From Ailurus styani (taxonomy: Eukaryota > Chordata > Mammalia > Carnivora > Ailuridae): a stretch of 64,000 nucleotides of DNA. The stretch covers positions 9,833,515-9,897,514 of the forward strand of contig LNAC01000003.1 in the NCBI GenBank assembly GCA_002007465.1. Direction: 5' to 3'. Under the pieces are notes generated by a model. The model was given only the letters and a program-made list of their open reading frames with translations, searched no databases and was not told where the DNA came from. Shown one piece after another: positions 12,277 through 23,439 of this stretch; positions within the stretch are counted from its first letter, which is position 1, and every line of letters starts with the position of its first letter. The position numbers and the translations under genes were made by a program.

Positions 12277-12290
12277 AAAGGCTCTCTCTT

Positions 12291-12497
12291 GGGCGCCTGG
12301 GTGGCTCAGTGGGTTAAAGCCTCTGCCTTCGGCTCAGGTCATGATCCCAGGGTCCTGGGATCGAGGCCCGCATCGGGCTCCCTGCTCGGCAAGGAGCCTG
12401 CTTCCTCCTCTCTTCTCTCTCTCTGCCTGCCTCTCTGCCTACTTGTAATCTCTCTCTCTGTGTCAAATAAATAAATAAAATCTTTAAAAGAAAAAAA
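12291..12497 (+). repeat. CAN SINE with perfect 14 bp target duplication
   Basis: Full-length copy: GGGCGCCTGGGTGGCTCAGT head, GGGTTAAAGCC, CT-rich body, CAAATAAATAAATAAAATC and an A-tail of more than 10. AAAGGCTCTCTCTT flanks it without mismatch (12277-12290 and 12498-12511). The intact head, tail and duplication mark it as one of the youngest insertions here. Confidence 0.96.
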
Positions 12498-12864
12498 AAA
12501 GGCTCTCTCTTCCTATAAATGTGCATTGTCTTGTATTTCTCATTCTGAAAATGCCTTTTCTTAACACAGCACCTCCTTCCAGACTTACTACTATGATGAT
12601 CTACTAAAGACAAAGACCATGAATGGTCAACTAATTATCAGATTAATGTTTGTTTCAGTCTTTTCTCCCTAGTCCTCCCTATTTTTCTTCATAAACATTA
12701 GGCAATATCATTTTCACTCAGGATGCTTTAGGTCTCTGGCCTAATTCTCTTCCTCAGTATTCCTCTGTCTGCCTATGAATCTTCTTTCTCTTCTCATTTT
12801 AAAACTTTCGTTTGTGATCTCAACCTTCAGTGTGTTTTTAACTACCATATTTAACTACCTACTG

Positions 12865-13010
12865 CCCTCAGAAGGAATGAACACTTCTGACATCCTGATT
12901 TCAGTCTTGCAGCTTCCAGAACTGCGAGGCAGTAAATTTCAGTTGTTTGAAGCCACTCAATTGGTTGTATTTTGTTATGACAGCCTTAAAACACCAATAC
13001 ACACCCACCC
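12865..13010 (+). mobile_element. MLT1-type MaLR LTR, 3' end fragment
   Basis: TGACATCCTGATTTCAGTCT, then GCTTCCAGAACTGCGAGGCA, TAAATTTCAGTTGTTTGAAG and TTTTGTTATGACAGCC match the 3' part of MLT1 LTRs (consensus GCCTCCAGAACTGTGAG then TTTCTGTTGTTTAAGCCACC). The 5' part is not recognised. No internal retroviral coding sequence is present. Confidence 0.75.
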
Positions 13011-13059
13011 ACCTCTATTGAGAATTTGGGGAACTAAATGCAGCATAAGCTTCTCAGCA

Positions 13060-13485
13060 TGATACATAAAGGCCATTTGTAACCATTTCTTGCTTTACTC
13101 TTCACTTTCATTGATTACCACCTCCACTTCATTTTTCCTACTTAATGTACCACAAACACAGTCTGTGCATCTTTCCCTTAGCACCCGCCTGCTCTCTCAG
13201 CCTTCCACAGCTTGGCATATACCCTTCACTGTGTCTATAATACCCACTACTTATTGCTGGAGAGGTAAATGACTTTTTGTTCTACAAAAAGCCGTTCAGT
13301 TTTCATTTCTTCTTTGATGACTTCCTTGACCCCTCTTCTGCTATTGCCCATCCATCTGTAGTTTCATTTACTGTCTTCTGTCTGTGCCTGTTATGAGATT
13401 GGGGTTTGGGAAGGTGTTTATTTATCTCTGCATCCTTCACCTCTAACACAGGGGCTGGCCTAGAGCAGTTAGTGACTTTATCATT
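13060..13485 (+). repeat. L2 LINE 3' region (sense)
   Basis: A CT-rich sense L2 tail: CATTTGTAACCATTTCTTGC, then CTCAGCCTTCCACAGCTTGG, ATGACTTCCTTGACCCC and the terminal CTAACACAGGGGCTGGCCTA (consensus approximately CCTAGCACAGTGCCTGGCAC). Strongly diverged. Confidence 0.55.
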
Positions 13486-13640
13486 CAATTTAATCCAACA
13501 AACATTTGTGTACTTACATGTTCGAGCAATCCGATTCAGGTCTAAGAAACAAGAATGAGGGAATCTTCTCTGTAAGGGTTTGGTGTTTAATAATAAGTTA
13601 AGGCCTATTATAAAGTATAAACAAGTGTGTAATACAGTGT
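13486..13640 (-). repeat. Possible second L2 3' end in antisense
   Basis: CAATTTAATCCAACAAACAT then GTGTACTTACATGTTCGAGC resembles the antisense L2 terminus. It follows directly on the sense L2 end to its left, giving a tail-to-tail arrangement. Weak match. Confidence 0.35.
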
Positions 13641-14932
13641 GTAGTATTCAAGCAGTGACAAGTAGAAAAACATTAATTCTAAATCAAAGCCAGTGTCATT
13701 TACGAACAATGATAAAATTTATTGACTCAGTAATAGTACTTGGCAATTTTAATTTGTTGTTAGCTATTTTCTATGCAGGATGTTTTTTTTAAATAATTGT
13801 GAGTCTTCATTAATAAAATAAACATATAGATTTAAGTGCTAACTTGTTCAATATAGACTGCTAACATTATAAATATTTTATCCCAAATCGATCCTGGTGG
13901 TGCCAAGTATCAGCCAGCCAGTTTGTGGTCTGAGTAATCAGCTGTTAGGTACAGAGTTTTCAGAAGCAATACTAAGAAGAGAAGAGCTTTTTACTTTTTT
14001 TGTGAGAAAAGCTTTTTAAAGTTTTTAAATTTTTTTAGATTTTTTAAAAGTAGCAACAATTCTCACGAATTTCATACATAGTTATTAGATTTTTTTAAGG
14101 CATCCCCAGTATACGTGGTTCATAAAGACTAGTATATTTGAGAATAAGAGGATAAGAAGACCACAATTAAGGATATTTTGGATGCATCTTAGCCAATTGT
14201 TCCAGATTCCAGAAATGCAATTTCCTAGAGGCATGCTCAGTGTAGATCAACTCACTTGGCACTCTGCCACTGCTGCTTCAACAGTAGCAATATATTTAGA
14301 CCTGCGGTCATTCATATGAATAAGTTATTGTGTTGGAAATTTTCATCCTGGAAAAGAAAATATATTTATATGTCATTATTTGAATGAGAGCAAGTTTGAT
14401 GAAGAGTTGCAGGCAGTACTTGGATAACAAATACAAACAGTGGGCCTTCGCACATCAGAAACAGTCATTGTGTCTGAATTGTTTCTTATTCAAAGGTCAC
14501 ACACAGATCACTTAAACAGTGACTCCATTTTAATTGTGGCTGCTGTTAACATATCAATGCTGTTTAATCCTTCTTACATATTTCATGATCATAGATTTCT
14601 ACGGGGCTTTTCCAATACTGCCCCGTCAAGTCAATCCTACTACTTTCCTCTTGTGGGTTCTCTTTTTCTATTCTTTTACAACTATTTCAAACCTTTCATG
14701 TCCTACCTCCCTTCACCCCCCAGTACATAGGTCAGCATTTTATTTCATAGAGAAAGATAGTGCTATACTCAGCTACCCTCTACAAAATTGACTAATCTAC
14801 TTATATCTCTACGTATTTGTCCTCTTCAGTCTTTCTAAAAGAACCGTCTACCTTCCCAAGCCTTGAAAATCTTGTGTCATTGATTACTAGTTTCCCTCCA
14901 GTATATTAGGCCTTTTGCTCTTTCTGTTAGAA
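13641..14932. other. AT-rich DNA, nothing recognised
   Basis: No named repeat or exon seen. Two overlapping plus-strand frames of 85-96 codons near 14440-14791 are Phe/Leu/Ser-rich and lack a domain; I regard them as chance frames. Confidence 0.3.
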
Positions 14933-15038
14933 TTTCCCTCCCTTCCTCCTTCCCTTTCTCCCTTCCTCACTCCCTCTCTCCCTCCTTCCTTTCCTTCCTC
15001 CCTCCCTCTCTCCCTTCCTCCCTTCCTAACTTCCTTCC
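14933..15038. repeat. Polypyrimidine low-complexity tract (CCTT/CCCT)n
   Basis: About 100 bases of nearly pure C and T on the plus strand, broken by one A at 14969 and AA at 15028-15029. The units are irregular CCTT, CCCT and CTCC. On the minus strand it gives an artefactual Gly/Glu/Arg-rich frame. Confidence 0.9.
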
Positions 15039-15294
15039 ATTGAAAATTCACTTGTGAGTATTGTTCCAATTGTTGACACAGCCTAGTCGATGAGGTTCTC
15101 TGCCCTCAGGTAGCTAGCTAGCTGGCCATCCACTGGGGCCCATATACTTTAGTCTCTCTTATTTAAAAATAAAACAAACACACACCAATTCTACATTTTC
15201 CTCTAGCTATGTCTTATCTCTTTTCTCTAATTCAAAAGTAAACTTTTATTAAGTTGTTAAATTCATGAGCTTCCTTTCTTTATTTTATCTTTAC

Positions 15295-15804
15295 TGTGAT
15301 GTTTAATTTTGAATGTCAGCTGGGCTAAGGCACATCCCAATAGTTGGTAAAAGATTATTTCTGGATGTGTCTGTGAGGGTGTTTCCAGAAAAAAAAAAAA
15401 AAAAAAAGCATTTGAATCTGTAGACTGAGTAAAGAAAATTGCCCTCACCAATAGGGGTGGACATCATCCAAGCCACTGAAGACCTGAATAAAATACAAAA
15501 GTGGAGGAAGGGCACATTTTTCTACTTGAGCTCGGACATTCATCTTTTCTTGCCCTTCTGCTTTGGTGCTCCTGGTTCTTGGGCCTTCAGATTCAGACCA
15601 GAACTTAGACCATTTCCTGGTTTTTAAGCCTTTAGGTTTGGACTGGACATATACTATCAGCTTTCCTGGATCTCCAGCTATAGAGAGCAGCCTGTGGGAC
15701 TTCTCAGTGTCTATAATTACATAAGCCAATCCCTCATAATAAATTTCTTTCCATATATTTCTCTATATATCCAATTGATTCTGTTTCTCTGGAGAGCTCC
15801 AACA
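15295..15804 (+). mobile_element. MaLR-type (MLT1-like) solo LTR with internal A19
   Basis: It starts TGTGATGTTTAATTTTGAAT and continues GGATGTGTCTGTGAGGGTGT, AGACTGAGTAAAGAAAATTG, GTGGACATCATCCAAGCCAC and CTGGATCTCCAGCTATAGAG. It ends CTGTTTCTCTGGAGAGCTCC. This order is a common mammalian LTR that I place with the MaLR group; the family name is not certain. It appears nearly complete with no internal region, so a solo LTR. A run of 19 A (15389-15407) replaces a short consensus segment. Confidence 0.7.
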
Positions 15805-16019
15805 TGCCCACTTAACCTTCAGTTCATTTCAACCTGGTTTTTATCTTCAGGATGTTAACAAAAGTATTTTAGCTAGAAACAAACAGTCCCTACTTTGCAA
15901 ACATAAATAAATGAACGAATAAACAAAAACACTTATCTGCGTTCCGGGCAATGTTATATCAATTATTTAATGTCTCTTCTTACCAATTATTTGGTATTCC
16001 TCATTTCTCTCGAGTCCTC
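15805..16019. other. Unassigned AT-rich DNA
   Basis: Short gap with no recognised element. Confidence 0.3.
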
Positions 16020-17030
16020 TTATCTTTTAAGTCACATTTTCTCTGTTTATATTCCTATACCAATGACCTTCATTAATACCTTGAACCGCTGACCTACAGC
16101 TTCTTTTCTCAGAGCCAATCTTATAGGTCAAATTAAGTACCCAATACTTATACTTGGATGTCACACAGGCACTTCAAACTTACTCATTTGTTGTTTAGTG
16201 CATGATCTTCCCTACCAACCTTGGGTATTTCAAGGGTCTTTCTATTTAACCATAAACATGACCTCAATCCATCTTTTTCCTAATCCAAAAATCTAAGAGT
16301 GACTTTTAAAATTCTCCTCATGTTCACTTTCTGTATTGTATCAAGTATATCTAATCATTTTCTTATCTTCATTTTTTTTGTGTTATACCAGTTGAGCAAA
16401 CCACTGTTGTAATGTCAAGGGATTATGATATATTTAATCTTCCTTCATTAAATGTGTTTGACTTTCTTCACTTTGTTCTTCACAAGGAATATACCAGACT
16501 AAGTCAGATGACAATACCTGATCATGTTAGTGTCATGGTAAATACTCTTTGGAAGCTGCCCATTGCTACCATTGCTACATTGTTACATTGTCTTAACTCT
16601 TATTCTCTAAGCTTCAGGTCCCATCATTCCTCTGTCTCCTTCATTATACGCCAATTATATTGGCCTTCCCATCCATAACTTTTCTACTGAGGACTTTCTT
16701 CTCCATTCTACCACTATTTATCTATATAACTATACTCATTTTTAGTTCTCGGCTTTAGTCTTTAATTTATACAACATTAATGCTATGTGCAGGAATTTGT
16801 CTATCTTAACCCTCTAAACTAAGATGGGCCTTCCTGGATATTCCAAAGCCGTGCATCTTCATAGCACAGATTACATTTGCAATTCACTAACAATGTAAAT
16901 TGTGTCATTTATCTTCTAGAGTATAAATTCTCTAATAGCAGGCATCCTCCATTTTCTTATGAGCATATATATATTTTTTATCCGAGCAACAGTGAAATGC
17001 TTGGGAAATCAGAAGTGTTCAAAATAGATG
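16020..17030 (+). repeat. Probable old L2-type LINE remnant (sense)
   Basis: A CT-rich stretch with L2-like phrases: TGACCTACAGCTTCTTTTCT, CCATTGCTACCATTGCTACA, a TCTGTCTCCTTCATTATACG stretch, TTGGCCTTCCCATCC and a terminal GTATAAATTCTCTAATAGCA then GGCATCCTCC. Each match is weak and boundaries are uncertain. The 88-codon frame inside is not intact LINE coding sequence. Confidence 0.35.
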
Positions 17031-17188
17031 TATAATGACTGAGCAGAAAATAAAATAATGTCATTAGAGAAATATAATAAAAACTTTATAATGAGATCCA
17101 AGTTGTTCCTAATGCTAGAGGAAAATATATTTACTTAAAATTTCTCACTGCATTGTGCAATGGTTATTTTTTAATATAAAAATGCCTA

Positions 17189-17297
17189 GGGGTGGCTGGG
17201 TGGCTCAGACAGGTAAGCATCTGACTCTTGATCTCAGCTCAGGTCTTGATCTCAAGGTCGTGGGCTTGGGCGTGAAGCACACTTAAAAAAAAAAAAG
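17189..17297 (+). repeat. CAN SINE, internally truncated
   Basis: Head GGGGTGGCTGGGTGGCTCAG, then ACTCTTGATCTCAGCTCAGG and GATCTCAAGGTCGTGGGCTT, running straight into ACACTTAAAAAAAAAAAA. The CT-rich body and AATAAA segment are missing. This resembles the short, older CAN SINE forms. No target duplication found. Confidence 0.85.
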
Positions 17298-18952
17298 GGA
17301 CTAAAACATTCTACAGATAGTTTTCCATTCCCCAGCATCCGACTTATTGGCTCAATTATTTATTGCCAGAATAATTAAGATCGATTAATGAAATAACCCA
17401 GATATAAAAACATCCCAGCAAGGTTTTATATTATCTCACTGAATTATTTTTCATTTCATAAACAATAGCAGGTAGCAGCTTTTCAGGTATTACTCATAGA
17501 GTCTACATTATTTAGGTTTTTTAATTTCCTACATGAAGAAGTCAGTATATTAGAAAATTTTGACATTCAATAGCAGTGACCCAGATTGAACTCAACTTCT
17601 ATTATAGCGTTTCTATTTTTAGTCATATTAAAAATATTTATGTCAGTCTAATAATTAAAAGTGTGTCTGGAGGTGTACAGCAGGAAATTCAGTGTACATT
17701 TCCAGGAGCTGTTCAGCAGCTCCTTAATGTCAGGACCCAGGGTCTGTTGTCTCAGGTGCCACATTTCATAAAACTCCATCCAAGGCAGAAAGTAGAGAAA
17801 GTCAGCACAAAAGCTCCTATGTTTTCCGTCCTCTCTCTTTTAATCAGGAAGACAGTATTTCTCAGAAGTGCTTATTGTATTTTCCCTTATCTCTCATTGA
17901 GATAACTTGTTCACACTGACAAAGTCTAGCTGCTAGCGGCTGGACAAGTGGAACTGAATTTAAGGCTTTTACAACCTTTATAGCAGGAGACAGGCAAATG
18001 GGCTGGCAAAGGCTATTAAGGGGACATCCACAATGATCTTTCCCTGTGTAAAACACATTTTAATGTTTACAGATTTCAAAATATAAACATCTGAATACAG
18101 AACATTTAAATCACCTATACTCTCATGACCCAGGGATAAACATGATAAATTAATACATATGTGCTTTGATTTCTGTTTCGTCTTGTCTAAATTTACTTTA
18201 TATATCATTTTCTTATGTTGTTCAATGATATTTATTGTAAAGGCCATACTTCCATTTTACAGATATACAATTAAGTTAACTATTATATAATTTATTATTT
18301 TATTGTTGCTTATTCAATTTTGTATTTTATTTACTAGTCTTACCAAGGATATGTAAATGACAAGAGATATTGATTTAAAAGAATGCATACTACTGAATCT
18401 TAATATTCCATAATGCTACATATGAATATGTATATTAATTACTTTAAAGTACAATCTTTTTAAGTCTGAAATGACTTTGTTTAAAGGAGTATTCAAGATA
18501 AGTGCTTTTTTTGCTAATATTCTGTCACCATGGACCTAGAGAGTAGGGCTGTTACTATTGAGGGCTGAAAAGTGGGAACATTGAGCCACATTCTCAGGCC
18601 CAGAAACCTAATGGGATTTGCTGTGCTGAGTTTTGAACCTACTTGGGATAAGTGGTTCCTTTTTTCCTTCCATTATTCTTTCGTGGAATGGTAGTGTCTA
18701 TCTAATGCCTAGTCTACCATTATATTTTGGAAGCAGAACTTGTTTCCAATTTCACAGGGTCCACAGATGGAGAGGAATTTTTCCCCAGGTTGGATTATAC
18801 TCAAGAGTCTTACCACATATGACTTAGATGGTTTAGAAGACAAGATTTGGGACTTAGAGTTAAGCTGGATGAGTTAAGACTTCTGAGGATATCATGATGT
18901 TGTGAAAGCTTTTTGCATTGGGAAAAGCATGGATTTGGGGGCAGAGGGTAGG
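17298..18952. other. AT-rich DNA, no gene or named repeat
   Basis: About 1.6 kb without a recognised family. A plus-strand frame of 109 codons (17576-17905) has no recognisable motif and no homologue I know. Positions 17640-17900 are less AT-rich and may be single-copy. Confidence 0.3.
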
Positions 18953-18954
18953 TG

Positions 18955-19385
18955 GGTTAAATTGTATTCCCAAAATCTTGTGTTCAAATTCTAACTCTCC
19001 ATACTTATAAATGTAACCATAAATGAGGTCCTTGTAGATGTAATCAAATTAATGTGAGATTATACAGAATTAATTAGCATGGGCCCTAATCCAGTGATTG
19101 GGTCTTTATAAGAAAAAGGAGAGGGAGATTTGAACATAGAAATACACAGACCCACGGGGAAGACAGCCATGTGGCAGTGGAGGCCAAGATTGTAACAGTG
19201 CTAACCAAGAGATGTCCAAGATTGCCAATGACCAGGAGAAACCAGAAAAAGCAAGGAAGCTTCCCTAGAACTTTCAGAGGGAGCGTGGCCCCGCTGACAT
19301 TTTCATTTCAGACTTCTAGCCTCCAGAACTGTGAGAGAATCAACTTCTGTTGTCTGTCACCCTACAGTATTGAACAAACATACCA
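18955..19385 (+). mobile_element. MLT1C-like MaLR LTR
   Basis: Ordered matches to the MLT1C-type LTR: GAGGTCCTTGTAGATGTAAT, GGGCCCTAATCCAGTGATTG, GTCTTTATAAGAAAAAGGAG, GACTTCTAGCCTCCAGAACT and ATCAACTTCTGTTGTCTGTC. No internal region or coding frame accompanies it. An A12 run follows near 19387-19398. Confidence 0.8.
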
Positions 19386-19399
19386 TAAAAAAAAAAAAT

Positions 19400-20840
19400 C
19401 ACCTTAAAAAGACATAAAAATTTAAAGCAACCCTCAGGATATCTTTCTAAATTTGGAGCACTTGAACTTGTAACTTTTTATGTGTTTATAACTTGTCACA
19501 TTCGTTTAGAGGGAAAATTCAGAAAATTAACAGTGTCTTAACATCAAATCATGTATGAGTTCTTTGTTAGAACTCATTGGTATAGTTGTTGGTGTTTGTA
19601 TTTTTAGGACTATTAATTGCATTGTAGGTGTTAAATAGAGTGGCATCCTGGAGGGTTGAAACAGGAGGGACAAGATTGCTATAACTGAATAGCCAGGGGG
19701 AACTCTTTACAGCCTTGAGATGGAGATTTAAAAAAGTGAAAAGAGAGGGGAGAAAAAGATAGCAGGGAAGATATCATGTTTTACGTATAAGAAACTGTAT
19801 GAACAAAGATGAATGGATGAGACATTTTATCTTATGTCAGTGGACAGTAAAGAAATCAAACCAGTATAGTTAATTTTCTGTACTATTCAATTTAATGTTA
19901 ATTACCAATTTGGATGATTCAAGTTCTCAATTATGTTTTTTGTTCTACTTAATTGGAATTCACTATTAATTATAAAGGGGACTAGAGAAATTATTTAATT
20001 TTAGTTCTTTGTATGTATTTACCTATTTTTCCAGGTACATAGTATTTATTTATACTTAATATTGGATAAAATGCTTCAAAATATTAAAAAAAACAAATGA
20101 GTGCATGCATTGTAATAATTCTCTATACTGTATTTAGAAACTTCTGCTTTCTATAAATATATATAATTATGTCAAATGTTAGCCTCATATTGAATTTTCT
20201 TATATAATCTCACCTTTTTCTATAAAAATGTATATCCAAAGTACAGAGTGAAATAAATTTGGCAGGTCTATTCCCACATACTGTTAGGTATAAAAATCAT
20301 ATTTTAGAAAGGTTGATGATATCCTCAAAGAGCAAAATCTCAGTTTCTTGCAAGAGTAACTGAGGAGATTTGAATAGTGGTTAAGTACCTTTCAGCTTAC
20401 CTTGTGTGAGCAGTTGTCAGTGATTCTTCTGTATTTCTTAATAACCTTTAAAAACCTGGCAAATGAGAACACTATGAGGTTGTAAAGACTTTATATTTGT
20501 GAATATTGAAGGAGAAAGATGGGATCATCTATTTCCTTCTCAAAACTGTTCAAAATGAAAGGTTATTTGAGAGAGAAAGATACATGATTTAAATACACAT
20601 GGTATTAACCATTTGAATAGTTAATTAAATTAGTACAAAATAAGAAATGACTAGATAACATATGATTTGATAGATAAAATATACCCACAGTGTACATAAT
20701 GTACTTTTCCTCTACATACATTTTATGAGAGTTAAATTATCAAAGTTTAATATCTTAGTTGTCTCATATATTTGTTAGTAGAATAGCACTTCAGTAATTT
20801 GAAATTGAACACACTGTTGTTCTTTTAAAGTTTGTATAAT
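19400..20840. other. AT-rich DNA, nothing recognised
   Basis: No repeat family, tandem array or exon identified. Confidence 0.35.
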
Positions 20841-20841
20841 T

Positions 20842-20877
20842 AATAATTAGAAAGCAAAAAAAAATAATTAGAAAGCA
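20842..20877. repeat. 15 bp direct duplication separated by A6
   Basis: AATAATTAGAAAGCA occurs at 20842-20856 and again at 20863-20877, with only AAAAAA between the copies. This is what a poly(A)-only retrotransposition event with target duplication would look like. A simple tandem duplication with A slippage is an alternative. Confidence 0.85.
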
Positions 20878-22379
20878 GTAACATTTACAGCATTTTAAAT
20901 CTTTAACTGGATGAATGATAGTGAAAGTTAATTAATCTCTTTAATTACAGGAGCCATTAGTTGTGCCTCTTTAAAGCAATGAATTAAACTTCCCACACAT
21001 AAACAATAAAAAACTAAAATGTCCAGAAATTTTGATTTTAAAATATTTTTCATACTGAAATTATGAAAGGATTCAATCATTGTAACGTATCAAAAAGTCA
21101 AGTTATAATTGGTTCTGCTTTTTCTTCACATGCTTTACCTAAATATCACATTTTAAACCATCCAGTAGAAATTGAATTTCTACAGAATGAATTCCAAACA
21201 AGCTATATCTTAGCATCCCTCCCTTTGAAGATTCATGTATTGTTAATTTTTTAAAATTTTACATTTTCCTGATGCCTCAACACCCCCACAAATAGGCTGT
21301 GAGTAGTTTGTTCAAGTGACTAGGTGTGCCAATGTGATAAGGGTGGTACCTGCCACCAGTTCCCTTTCTTATCATCTCCAGTTTGTGACCTAGTGACATT
21401 CAAATATACTAGTGAAGTCCATCATGCCTTTTGCTTATGTCCTCCACCTTGATCCTCCACAGAGATACTTGGCTGCTGGCCTTCACTCCCTTAACACTCC
21501 ACCTGCTTGGCTGAGCCCAGTCCTTGGGTGCTTCTCCCACATGGTTCCTTGTGTGGTGTGCCAGCCCTGCTTCCCTCTTCTAGGACCTGTTAATATGAAA
21601 AAATATTTTGCACTGTGGTGTTATTCTGCATTGACACCAGATTGATTATCAAAATCTCCATTTTTTAAACCTCCATTTTTAAGTAATAGAGTTCTTCCTT
21701 ATAATACAAGATACCTAAATGATTTGATATGAATCTTCAGTGAATAAGGCATTTGCCATGGCAAATAGGAAAATAAACAGCATCTTTTATGGCTCTTTAC
21801 CATTACCTTTAGTTCCTTACCATTATGTTCTAGGAGTAACTTAAAGAAGTATCTCAAATGTATTTGCCAATTAGTAAATAAATGGCTGATAAATAAATAC
21901 ATGTATTGGCCAGTTAATAAGTAAATGAGTAACCACTGAGCATCTTTTTCATGTTAACATGGTTCCGGGAGGGTATAGTAATAAATGAAAGAGATAAGAT
22001 TACTGATGTATGACCCAGCCTGATATCACCCAGATACAGAAAGAGACAGAAATAGGAAGATAGGTAATGTGGCTGGAAGAATGAATATGAAGAAAGGGGA
22101 TGAGATTAGAGAGGTAAGTGGAGCTAAATTTAGGTGTTTCCAGTCTGGTGCTAGGGACGGTTTATAGATGTTCTGAGTGATCCCTCCCCCAAACCTTGGG
22201 GATGGAATGAGATTAAAGGCATACCTAGTATGCATCCTGACAGCCCTGTGTAGCCTGTGGGGACCTGGGCCAGCTGGAGGTTTGGAGTTTGGTTTCTTTT
22301 GATCTCAAGAAGCCCCCATTTTACTCTAGGATGTCATGTAAATATTATCATTTCCTAGGTGTACTGTAACAAAAAGATC
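20878..22379. other. AT-rich DNA with one perfect palindrome
   Basis: Nothing firmly recognised. Positions 21280-21600 are less AT-rich and may be an old unassigned LTR. A perfect 16 bp palindrome ATTTGCCATGGCAAAT lies at 21751-21766. Positions 21915-21990 (AGTAAATGAGTAACCACTGA) weakly resemble an antisense L2 end. Confidence 0.35.
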
Positions 22380-22604
22380 TGAGAAGCATCAAATAGACTT
22401 TTTGACCAATTTAAGGAATCTGGATGTTATTCTTACTGTAGTGTAAAGCCAAAGAAAAGTTGCAACCAATGGAATAAAATAATCTGATTGATGTTTTCAA
22501 AAGATCTCACTTTCTACTGTTAGAGAAGAGTTTAAAAAAAAAAAAAGAAAAAGAAAAGAAAAAGGAAGCAGTGAGACCAATTAGAAATCTTTTGAAGTAG
22601 TCTA
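22380..22604 (-). repeat. Probable L2 LINE remnant (antisense)
   Basis: AGGAATCTGGATGTTATTCT, then AATGGAATAAAATAATCTGA, GATCTCACTTTCTACTGTTA and GCAGTGAGACCAATTAGAAA parallel the antisense L2 3' region (approximately 'GACATGATCTGA', 'GATCACTCTGGCTGCTG', 'AGGGAGACCAGTTAGGAGG'). A purine-rich A/G patch interrupts it at 22531-22567. Confidence 0.55.
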
Positions 22605-22606
22605 TT

Positions 22607-22777
22607 CCAGGGTTTCTCAAAATGTGGTCTGAGGTCCAGTAGCTTCAGCATCATCTGAGAACTTGTTAGAAATGAAAATTTTCAGCCCCATCTCCTCCCC
22701 CAGACTTATATTAATCTATGGTTTAACAAGACCTCCAGGTAATTCTGATGCTCACTAAATTTTAAAAACTGTTCTAA
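22607..22777 (+). mobile_element. MER5A (non-autonomous hAT-Charlie element)
   Basis: It begins near CCAGGGTTTCTCAAAATGTG. It then shows CAGCATCATCTGAGAACTTG, TTAGAAATGAAAATTTTCAG, CCCCATCTCCTCCCCCAGAC and TTTAACAAGACCTCCAGGTA. Order and orientation match MER5A, and nearly the whole element is represented. Confidence 0.85.
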
Positions 22778-22959
22778 TCTAGGAATGATGGCTTGGGTGA
22801 AATGGTAGCTATGGGATAGAATTAAATAGATTCTGTGGGTTTTTTTGAAGTGAGGTCAACAGTTAATACTGCAATGTCAAAATAACCATAATAATGTTCT
22901 GATTCCAATGGATATTATTAAATAATTTTTAACAGGAAAAAATCAAAATTTCCTGGCAT

Positions 22960-23090
22960 GACTTTACATAATATACATGTTTATATGTGTACATATAATA
23001 TGTATTTGCACACATATGTACAGAATATATATAATATATATCTAATGTGTATTCATAGCTATGTACACACACACAAATACACACTTTTTT
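22960..23090. repeat. TA/CA-rich degenerate microsatellite
   Basis: Mixed ATATAT, TGTACA and ACACAC units over about 130 bases, followed by T9. A 77-codon frame across it is Tyr/Thr/His-rich because of the repeat. Confidence 0.75.
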
Positions 23091-23439
23091 TTTTAAGAGA
23101 AGTCATCTTGATTAATCTATTTGAGTATAGACCCAAACCAAGCACTTATTCAGCAGCAAAGATTCTAGTGTGTAGAGATGATGGATATTGAGGCCAACAC
23201 AAAATTCTCTTGCGTGGTCACATCAACTATGCTTGATAGTACATGATTGGTGGTTTCATTTGAGTACTAATGGGAGCATGCTGTTTCAAAGGAACTTCTT
23301 GGGACAAGTCCTGATGGTATCTACCTGATCAAGAATACAAATTATTTAATTGTCAAAACAAAACTTGAATTTTGATGCTTATTTACAAACAATTTTGTAA
23401 ATTTCAAGTCTATAGTGACCTGAGCCTCAAATTAGGGAC

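Noticed and set aside
12289..12474. Recurrent small protein family (GAWVAQWVKA-type) in several places
   Set aside because: The same peptide is simply the translation of the CAN SINE head in each copy (3679, 12289, 32854, 59071 and others).
17576..17905. 109-codon plus-strand frame in unassigned DNA
   Set aside because: No domain, no signal peptide pattern, no splice or promoter context. Length is within chance expectation for 64 kb over six frames.
18955..19385. Possible endogenous retrovirus with coding region
   Set aside because: Only MaLR-type LTRs are present here and at 15295, 25144, 36560, 50675 and 61995. No internal gag, pol or env sequence was seen, so these are solo LTRs or fragments.
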